Positions 6,603 through 11,130 of a stretch of DNA of 11,130 bases are shown piece after piece. Made by a program: the position numbers and the translations under genes. The stretch lies in contig DEFA01000011.1 in the NCBI GenBank assembly GCA_002350525.1, positions 1 to 11,130 of the forward strand. Reading direction: 5' to 3'. The stretch's first letter is position 1. Each line of letters opens with the position of its first letter. This stretch comes from Lachnospiraceae bacterium UBA2864. GTDB taxonomy: Bacteria > Bacillota > Clostridia > Lachnospirales > Lachnospiraceae. The notes beneath the pieces are model-generated. The model worked only from the letters and a program-made list of their open reading frames with translations, was not told where the DNA came from and ran no database searches.

Positions 6603-6901
6603 TCGCACCTTTCCTTTCTTTGAATTTCTCAAACAGCTTCATGCCCTTTGCTTTTGCAATACCCACACATTTTCGTATCACTTCAAGTATCAGCAGCATG
6701 ACCGCCGTGATAAATGCCCCGAACAATATCCCAAAGATAACAGCTATCACACGGCTCTCGGTCAGGGGATAAAACTGCTTGTATATCTCGATACCACTGA
6801 GCAGCCCGTGATAAATGCAATATATATCTTAAAGCCACGCCTTATCTTAAAAAAGACACTGACTGTTTTTTAGACCTGTCCATTGCTTTTTTCTTGTCCA
6901 T
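6577..6901 (-). pseudogene. Two-helix membrane protein gene with two one-base frameshifts
   Basis: The ATG at 6899-6901 follows AAGAAGGGGAATGCCT, a strong SD. The actual frame stops after 19 codons (MDKKKAMDRSKKQSVSFLR). Restoring one T in the T6 run (6849-6854) continues the protein as SFFKIRRGFKIYIAFITG. Restoring one base in the GGG run (6805-6807) continues it as LLSGIEIYKQFYPLTESRV and on to a stop at 6577-6579. The corrected product is 108 aa: a lysine-rich start, helix 1 at about 24-37, helix 2 at about 52-75, and a basic tail (AKAKGMKLFEKFKERKGA). The span of 325 nt is two short of 109 codons, which agrees. It is the first gene of the module, overlapping the next start by 26 bp. It may be decayed, misassembled, or (first site) a programmed frameshift. 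Confidence 0.72.
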
Positions 6902-6925
6902 AGGCATTCCCCTTCTTTATTATAG

Positions 6926-6955
6926 TTTATAGCAGATTATTCAAATCAGTGTCAA
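6926..6955 (-). promoter_or_regulatory. Promoter of the three-gene membrane module
   Basis: The minus strand shows a perfect TTGACA (6950-6955), an 18-bp spacer and TATAAA (6926-6931). It lies 25 bp before the ATG of the frameshifted gene and its SD. The -35 box overlaps the stop codon of the 89-codon ORF upstream. This supports transcription of the module as a unit that starts here. Confidence 0.68.
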
Positions 6956-7221
6956 GGAAGCGGCTGCCCTGCAAACTCCAACTTCTTGTCATTATATTTA
7001 TCTCGTACAATATTACGTTCTATTTTCTTAACCCAGTATCCTGGATTACTGCCTTTCTCGAGCTTTGATTTCAGCGAATCCCAATCCTTCCCATGGAAAA
7101 ATTCACTGTCACTTAAAATATAAAACAACTGGCAGTCACAACGACCGACAGTTGTTTTTTTCATCTTGATAATTCTCTTTGCGGTGAATCCAAATCTGAA
7201 CTCGAATTTAATTAGTTCCAA
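6952..7221 (-). CDS. Small hypothetical protein, 89 aa, start uncertain
   Basis: I recognise no family. The product is basic (FRFGFTAKRIIKMKKTT) with two close cysteines (CDC at about residues 28-30), aromatic residues and an amphipathic KLEKGSNPGYWVKKIERNI stretch. It has no signal peptide or membrane helix. The first codon is TTG at 7219-7221, without a convincing SD (AAACAAG only). The ATG at 7164, residue 20, is an alternative with weak AAAGAG upstream. Codon use and the lack of a competing frame favour a real gene. The missing start signals suggest that it may be a 3' remnant of a longer protein. It is divergent from the 144-aa gene. Confidence 0.5.
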   Translation of the reverse strand: MELIKFEFRFGFTAKRIIKMKKTTVGRCDCQLFYILSDSEFFHGKDWDSLKSKLEKGSNPGYWVKKIERNIVRDKYNDKKLEFAGQPLP

Positions 7222-7332
7222 ACTTGTTTACTGGTATATAATGATATATACTGCTTATTAACGACTACTTATCATCTATATGATAATTCTCCCAAAACAA
7301 AAATAATAGACAAATTGTAAGAAGAAATAGCT

Positions 7333-7767
7333 ATGAAGAATAAAAAGAAGATAATTCTGATTGTTTGTCTGGCAATTATTATAATTGCAGGAATCATAAT
7401 AGGATTCTTTATAAATCGAAAGAATCGTACATTCGTTATAAATATCAGAATACCTGCTGGTTCAGAGGAAGGTATATACTATCTGGATGGAGGTATTAAT
7501 TGTTATGGTTCTACATTCAAGCTAAAACCTGATGAGAATTATCCAAATCTGCAATATAAGCTTTATGATGCAGAAGCATTCTTTACTACGGATGGAATGG
7601 TTATAGGTAATTTAGAGGCAATTGAACCGGTTGAGAAGAATGGTAATCTGATATTTAATGTAACAAAGAAAAAGGATTATAAAATTGGAGTATATGCATC
7701 CAATGATACCGATGAGGATATAATCATATACTTTACGGTATATAATGTTTCTATGTGGATAGATTAA
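7333..7767 (+). CDS. N-terminally anchored small extracytoplasmic protein, 144 aa
   Basis: The function is unknown. A lysine-rich start (MKNKKKIILIV) and one hydrophobic segment at about residues 6-28 indicate a signal anchor; no lipobox cysteine follows, although C12 is inside the helix. The remaining 115 residues are predicted outside the membrane and beta-rich: FVINIRIPAGSEEGIYYLDG, a block around 60-95, and a closing IIIYFTVYNVSMWID. It looks like a small beta-sandwich. The start is the first ATG, with a modest AAGAAG SD. A possible -10 (TATAAT at 7237-7242) lies about 90 bp upstream in the divergent spacer. It is strongly AT-rich. The Fic gene follows 170 bp later and is not obviously in the same operon. 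Confidence 0.78.
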   Translation: MKNKKKIILIVCLAIIIIAGIIIGFFINRKNRTFVINIRIPAGSEEGIYYLDGGINCYGSTFKLKPDENYPNLQYKLYDAEAFFTTDGMVIGNLEAIEPVEKNGNLIFNVTKKKDYKIGVYASNDTDEDIIIYFTVYNVSMWID

Positions 7768-7937
7768 CTCACGAGTGGGATATTCCCGGCCACAGTGTGT
7801 GCGCTACTGTCTTAGTACAATTATCTGAGCGTGTGAAAAGCTTTATATGAAGAATAAAGAAAGCTTATTCCCAAGTGTAGCAAAAAGATTCAGATGACTA
7901 ATACACATACAAGGAATACAAGACGGAGGAAACAAAG

Positions 7938-8948
7938 ATGAGCAAACTGACTGATATTATAAAAGAATATAAGCTTCTTGGAATACCAGATCAGATAGAT
8001 TATGATAAGCTCTATCTATACTCCATCATCACCCATTCCACTGCCGTAGAAGGTTCTACGGTAACAGAGATTGAAAACAGATTAATGTTTGATGATGGTA
8101 TCAGCCCTAATAAACCTCTTGCAGAACAATTAATGAATCTTGATCTTAAAAATGCATATATTGAAGCTCTTGCACTTGCCGGTCAGCACACAGAATATAC
8201 CACCCGACTGCTCTGCCATCTCTCCGGAATGGTTATGAAGAATACCGGAACCGAGTATAAAACTATGCTCGGAACTTTTAATAGTGCTGATGGAGATCTT
8301 AGGCTCCTGAATGTAACTGCCGGACGCGGTGGAAAAAGTTATATGTCATACCAAAAAGTTCCACAACGGCTGGAAGATTTTTGTAACTGGATAAACGCAC
8401 AGAGAAAAACTCTTTCCCCGGACGATATAGATAAGATATATAAAATAAGTTTTATGGCACATTATAATCTGGTTTATATTCATCCCTGGGCTGACGGAAA
8501 TGGAAGAATGTCCCGGTTAGTAATGAATATGATACAAGCTGAATTCGGAGTTATTCCATCGATTGTTAAAAAAGAGAACCGTGAGGAATATATCAAATCT
8601 CTTGCTGCTTCTCAAGAAGAAGGTAATCCTGACTCATTTATAGAATTTATGCTGAAACATCATATAGCTAATCTTGAAAAAACAATCACCGAATATAACC
8701 ACTCTATTGAAAATGATACTTTAAATCTTGAAAATGATACTTTAAATGATACTTTAAATCTATCAGAAAAAGAAACTCTGATACTGAATCTGATAAAGGC
8801 TGATAATCATATAACTATCACAGATCTGATAAATAAATCCGGATTCAGCAGACCTACTATTACACGAGCTATCAGTTCATTGAAAGAACGTAACATCATT
8901 GACAGAGCGGGTGCAAAGAAAAACGGCCATTGGATAATAATAGAATAA
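7938..8948 (+). CDS. Fic-domain protein (predicted AMP transferase) with C-terminal winged helix, 336 aa
   Basis: Fic enzymes transfer AMP or a related phosphate group from a nucleotide to target hydroxyls. The Fic core motif is HPWADGNGRMSR at residues 182-193, matching HPFx(D/E)GNGRxxR with W for F. H182, the catalytic base, and the N188-G189-R190 anion-binding residues are intact. Near the N-terminus, S34-TAV-E38-G39 matches the inhibitory (S/T)xxxE(G/N) helix, whose glutamate blocks ATP binding, so activity is probably self-restrained (class II-like). Residues 258-274 form a repeated NDTLN linker. Residues 275-336 form a winged helix (ITITDLINKSGFSRPTITRAISSLKERNIID) of MarR/DeoR-like type, suggesting DNA binding. 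The start is supported by CGGAGGAAACAAAG-ATG. No antitoxin partner lies next to it. The target is unknown. Confidence 0.95.
   Translation: MSKLTDIIKEYKLLGIPDQIDYDKLYLYSIITHSTAVEGSTVTEIENRLMFDDGISPNKPLAEQLMNLDLKNAYIEALALAGQHTEYTTRLLCHLSGMVMKNTGTEYKTMLGTFNSADGDLRLLNVTAGRGGKSYMSYQKVPQRLEDFCNWINAQRKTLSPDDIDKIYKISFMAHYNLVYIHPWADGNGRMSRLVMNMIQAEFGVIPSIVKKENREEYIKSLAASQEEGNPDSFIEFMLKHHIANLEKTITEYNHSIENDTLNLENDTLNDTLNLSEKETLILNLIKADNHITITDLINKSGFSRPTITRAISSLKERNIIDRAGAKKNGHWIIIE
8709..8759 (+). repeat. In-frame repeat encoding the NDTLN linker of the Fic protein
   Basis: GAAAATGATACTTTAAAT occurs twice (8709-8726 and 8730-8747), and the 12-base core GATACTTTAAAT follows directly a third time (8748-8759). 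All units are multiples of three, so copy-number change would lengthen the linker by four or more residues without breaking the frame. It separates the Fic domain from the winged helix. Confidence 0.85.
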
Positions 8949-9028
8949 TATAATTTACAATGACATTATCATAAATAACATCCGAAAGTGATCAAGAATT
9001 CATCAAAGATTTTACAGAATAAAAATAT

Positions 9029-9057
9029 GAGCTTCAGTCCTACTTGGGCTGAAGCTC
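9029..9057 (-). terminator. Rho-independent terminator, mainly for the minus-strand CHAP gene
   Basis: GAGCTTCAGTCC (9029-9040) pairs over 12 positions, with one G-T wobble, with GGGCTGAAGCTC (9046-9057) around a TACTT loop. On the minus strand the stem is followed by ATATTTTT, a U-rich tail, and it begins 12 bp after the CHAP stop. It lies 80 bp beyond the plus-strand Fic stop but has no T tract in that direction, so it would serve the Fic gene poorly. Confidence 0.8.
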
Positions 9058-9069
9058 TACAAATTGGAA

Positions 9070-9597
9070 TTATTTCTCTTCTCTATACCAATACCCATCC
9101 GGAATTCGAATATACGCACGAATATGTTCGTCGATAGATCGCTCGATAATTCCGGATATATTGTTCACATTTCCTTCTGCAGCAAGGATCGTACGCTCCC
9201 GTTTCTCAAGGACGATCCCTATATGGTCGTGCTTTTGATTCTCGAATACCCTATCATAGAGTACGATGTCTCCCGCTTCCGGAACAAAACCTTCCGACCC
9301 TTTATGGTATTCAATCCGCCGATCGCCTACGGCAAACTCCTCCCAGCCAAGGCATGCTGCCAGATGACAGGTTTTACATTCTTCGGGTCTGTACGGGATC
9401 CCGAATCCCGCTGCTGTGCAGCAATAGTAGACAAACGCCGCACACCATAACCCGTCAGCTTCCTCGAGATTCCATGTCGGAAACAATCGCACAATCGGCT
9501 CAAGATTGGACGCCATCCCATCAACTTCTCCGTGAAACGGAGACTGCGCCATATCCTTTGCAACCTTGGCCAGTTTTTCTCTTGTTGCTTTTTCCAT
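9070..9597 (-). CDS. CHAP/NlpC-P60-like cysteine hydrolase, 175 aa
   Basis: This is a papain-fold amidase or peptidase, a fold commonly used on peptidoglycan peptides. The likely nucleophile is C52 in DGLWCAAFVYYCC, the catalytic histidine H125 in KHDHIGIVLE, and a polar third residue lies in AEGNVNN (141-146). GDIVLYDR (109-116) is the typical strand of CHAP domains. Extra cysteines (C59, C60, C74, C77, C82) are unusual in number. There is no signal peptide, so it is cytoplasmic as predicted or leaves by a non-classical route. The frame extends to 9717 inside the methyltransferase gene. I chose the ATG at 9595-9597, which has GGTGAGG five bases upstream and leaves a 22-bp spacer after the methyltransferase stop, so the two are cotranscribed. 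Confidence 0.85.
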   Translation of the reverse strand: MEKATREKLAKVAKDMAQSPFHGEVDGMASNLEPIVRLFPTWNLEEADGLWCAAFVYYCCTAAGFGIPYRPEECKTCHLAACLGWEEFAVGDRRIEYHKGSEGFVPEAGDIVLYDRVFENQKHDHIGIVLEKRERTILAAEGNVNNISGIIERSIDEHIRAYIRIPDGYWYREEK

Positions 9598-9619
9598 ATA
9601 TGCCTCACCAAACTTGAAT

Positions 9620-10267
9620 TTACTTCCTGCATAAGCAATGAAGGATCGTTCCGTCTTCCGGTTTATAAATGCTTCCCTTTTCAAAAACAAGAACATCCAT
9701 TCCGGCCTGATCTGCAAACATCTTCAAATCATCTTCTTCAAATGCTTCCCAATATATTTCGGCATTAGCATAAGGATAAAACTTCTGATCAACCAAACAA
9801 TTCGGATAATTCTCTTTTAAATAATTATAGTCATGCGTTGAGAAGCTGAGTAATCCATCCTTTTTCAGAACTCTCTTGCATTCTCCCAAAAACATCTGCT
9901 TACGTTCATTTCCATAAATCAAACCAAGTGTCTGAGACCAAATCAATACGACATCAAAAGAATCTGCAGAAAAATCCAGATGTTCACAATCATATTCATA
10001 AAACGGAATCTTGTATCCTTTGTCAACAGACAACTTCTTTACTTGTAGTATTACTTCTTTTGAAATATCTATCCCAATCACATTAAATCCAAGATCAGAC
10101 AATGCAAATGCTTCCCGTCCTAAACCACAACCAATGTCTAGTATTCTGGCACCTGAAGGAAAATTCTTAATTACAGACTTTTCCCAATCTTTAAGTTCAG
10201 AATTCCAATTAAACATTTCGTCAACATTATTTTTATCTTCATACCATTTTTCTACAACATTACTCAT
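9620..10267 (-). CDS. Class I SAM-dependent methyltransferase, 215 aa
   Basis: This protein transfers a methyl group from S-adenosylmethionine to an unidentified small molecule or polymer. The Rossmann-fold motifs are in order: motif I ILDIGCGLG at residues 42-50; an acidic residue ending strand 2 (GIDIS, D67); YDCEHLDF at 92-99 for adenine binding; motif IV FDVVLIW at 104-110; and ECKRVLKKDGLLSFSTHD at 129-146, typical of UbiE/Methyltransf_11 or _25 family members. The C-terminal 50 residues (YWEAFEEDDLKMFADQAGM, then KGSIYKP) form the usual substrate-side cap. Length is normal. AAGGA lies six bases before the ATG. The C-terminus is complete and does not overlap the next gene if that gene starts at 9597. 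It is soluble and cytoplasmic. Confidence 0.93.
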   Translation of the reverse strand: MSNVVEKWYEDKNNVDEMFNWNSELKDWEKSVIKNFPSGARILDIGCGLGREAFALSDLGFNVIGIDISKEVILQVKKLSVDKGYKIPFYEYDCEHLDFSADSFDVVLIWSQTLGLIYGNERKQMFLGECKRVLKKDGLLSFSTHDYNYLKENYPNCLVDQKFYPYANAEIYWEAFEEDDLKMFADQAGMDVLVFEKGSIYKPEDGTILHCLCRK

Positions 10268-10377
10268 ATCAATTCCTTAATTCGTAGATGTCCATATTTC
10301 ATACACGCTCAGACAAACTCCGATTTTTGCCTTAGCACGTTTAATTCCAAGATAATGTTTCACTCTCTATTATAATT

Positions 10378-10821
10378 TCAGTCTCTCTCCAACATCACGA
10401 TATATTCAGGTGTACCTTCTTCTAATTGCCTTTTCCCGTTAAGCTTAAAGCCATGCGCCTCGTAAAAACGAATGGCGTCTTCGTTCTTCTCCAGGGTCCA
10501 TACGAACTTAGAATCAAACTTTTCTTTTGCAAATTCTACCAGTTTAGATCCGATGCCCTCTTTCCAGAAGAAGTAATCTACATATAATTCCGCGATCTCT
10601 TTTTCCTCTAGATGGATCATTCCCTTAACTATACCATCATCGTATATCCAGACTTTATCGAGGAGTTCCGGATCCTTGAATTCATCGGCGACCTTAACTA
10701 CCTGCAACTCATTAAAAGAGTATTCATCGTTATGAAAGATTGATCGGTACTTTATTCTTTTTGTAAACACCAGAATCTCGGCAATCCTGGATAGGTCTTT
10801 TGGTTCTGCATTTCTTATCAT
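10378..10821 (-). CDS. GNAT family N-acetyltransferase, 147 aa
   Basis: This protein moves an acetyl group from acetyl-CoA to an amine on an unknown acceptor. The start MIRNAEPKDLSRIAEI is the classic alpha-1 entry of GNAT proteins. DDGIVKGMIHL (61-71) is the central beta strand pair. AELYVDYFFWKEGIGSKL (78-94-region) is motif A, with the pyrophosphate loop as W-KEGIGS (R/QxxGxG/A type, G89 and G91 present). EDAIRFYEAHGF (114-125) is motif B with the conserved tyrosine Y120. Family length and architecture are normal, and no truncation is seen. AAGGCGG precedes the ATG by about ten bases. It has its own extended -10 promoter. Relation to the downstream methyltransferase is unclear, since the two are 110 bp apart. 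Confidence 0.95.
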   Translation of the reverse strand: MIRNAEPKDLSRIAEILVFTKRIKYRSIFHNDEYSFNELQVVKVADEFKDPELLDKVWIYDDGIVKGMIHLEEKEIAELYVDYFFWKEGIGSKLVEFAKEKFDSKFVWTLEKNEDAIRFYEAHGFKLNGKRQLEEGTPEYIVMLERD

Positions 10822-10920
10822 GTTTCTGTATCCGCCTTAGCAATTGGTGTGTTATGCTGGAATAAATCATCTCAAGCTTTCTTGAAAATCTTTATATTTT
10901 TACTTCAGAAAAACACTCAT

Positions 10921-10929
10921 ATTATAACA
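10921..10929 (-). promoter_or_regulatory. Extended -10 promoter of the acetyltransferase gene
   Basis: The minus strand reads TGTTATAAT, a perfect extended -10 (TG-N-TATAAT, -10 hexamer at 10921-10926). No good -35 box is present at 17 bp, which is acceptable for the extended type. It lies 100 bp before the GNAT start, leaving an untranslated leader of roughly 90 bases. In that leader I see no convincing riboswitch or attenuator. Confidence 0.55.
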
Positions 10930-10985
10930 TAGGAAATTATGAAAATGGGATGAAATGCAGCTTATGCGATTAATGGCTTATGCAA

Positions 10986-11029
10986 AAAAGCTCGCTTGAC
11001 GCCTTAAATCATGGCATCTGCGAGCTTTT
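10986..11029 (-). terminator. Rho-independent terminator for a gene entering from the right edge
   Basis: AAAAGCTCGC (10986-10995) is the exact reverse complement of GCGAGCTTTT (11020-11029). An inner stem GACGCC/GGCATC with one mismatch extends the structure. On the minus strand it ends in GCGAGCTTTTTTGC, giving a U tract, and on the plus strand in GCGAGCTTTTAC, so it may work both ways. Between it and the GNAT promoter are only AT-rich sequence and an 8-bp repeat GCTTATGC (10960s and 10977-10984). Confidence 0.78.
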
Positions 11030-11129
11030 ACATTATTAAATATATAAACCTACAGGAGCTCTTTATGTTCCAACGTTCATCCAGACAAACTTGAATTTGG
11101 CTATCTATTCTCAGAGTTTCTTCATCATC
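11028..11129 (-). CDS. Possible 3' end of a gene running off the right edge
   Basis: One minus-strand frame is open from the window edge for 33 codons (DDEETLRIDSQIQVCLDERW and on to LIM) and stops at 11028-11030, at the base of the terminator stem. A terminator here implies an upstream transcribed gene, and this is the only open minus frame. The fragment is too short to identify. Confidence 0.3.
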   Translation of the reverse strand, partial: DDEETLRIDSQIQVCLDERWNIKSSCRFIYLIM

Positions 11130-11130
11130 C

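Noticed and set aside
7777..7810. Short hairpins (GGGA-TAT-TCCC and ACAGT/ACTGT) after the 144-aa gene
   Set aside because: Stems of four and five pairs with no T tract are too weak to call a terminator.
9598..9717. N-terminal extension of the CHAP gene into the methyltransferase
   Set aside because: It lies in another frame of the methyltransferase 3' end, the extension is not CHAP-like, and the internal ATG at 9597 has a good SD.
7824..10311. 11-mer TCTGAGCGTGT on the plus strand near 7825 and on the minus strand near 10300
   Set aside because: A shared 11-mer is expected several times by chance in 11 kb, and the contexts are unrelated.
11065..11097. Plus-strand ATG with AGGAG before it at the right edge
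   Set aside because: The frame stops after nine codons; no gene or leader peptide is supported.

Overview
The window looks like a piece of a low-to-moderate GC Firmicutes (Clostridia) chromosome, most likely a gut or rumen Lachnospiraceae such as a Butyrivibrio relative. This rests on A/T-rich spacers, strong AGGAGG-type ribosome binding sites, sigma-A style promoters (TTGACA/TATAAT), and small lineage-specific membrane proteins. The taxon is an inference; no rRNA, tRNA or other marker gene is present.

Layout, left to right. (1) 72-2926, minus strand: a 397-aa two-domain protein of unknown function, a frameshifted 34-codon small ORF with a very strong ribosome binding site, a NodB-type polysaccharide deacetylase without a signal peptide, and a Nudix hydrolase with its own extended -10 promoter. 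(2) 3018-5036, minus strand: an orphan two-gene operon (glycine-zipper protein, then a two-helix membrane protein with a large C-terminal domain) behind a near-consensus promoter that carries a 10-bp inverted repeat. (3) 5225-6955, minus strand: an overlapping three-gene membrane module. It starts at a TTGACA-18-TATAAA promoter, continues through a two-helix protein broken by two one-base frameshifts and a 174-aa protein with a helical N-terminus and two helices, and ends with a 289-aa secreted-domain/four-helix protein. The first two genes are visibly richer in G+C than their surroundings, which suggests acquisition. (4) 6952-8948: a small hypothetical gene (minus), a divergent membrane-anchored protein (plus) and a Fic-domain protein with a C-terminal winged helix (plus). 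(5) 9029-10821, minus strand: a CHAP/NlpC-P60-like cysteine hydrolase just downstream of a SAM methyltransferase, and a GNAT acetyltransferase with its own promoter. (6) At the right edge, a probable 3' gene fragment and a rho-independent terminator.

No CRISPR array, complete insertion sequence, phage module or recognised defence operon is visible. The identifiable enzymes are accessory types. The most unusual items are the unrecognised operons in (2) and (3), the three independent one-base frame losses, and the NDTL-repeat linker in the Fic protein.
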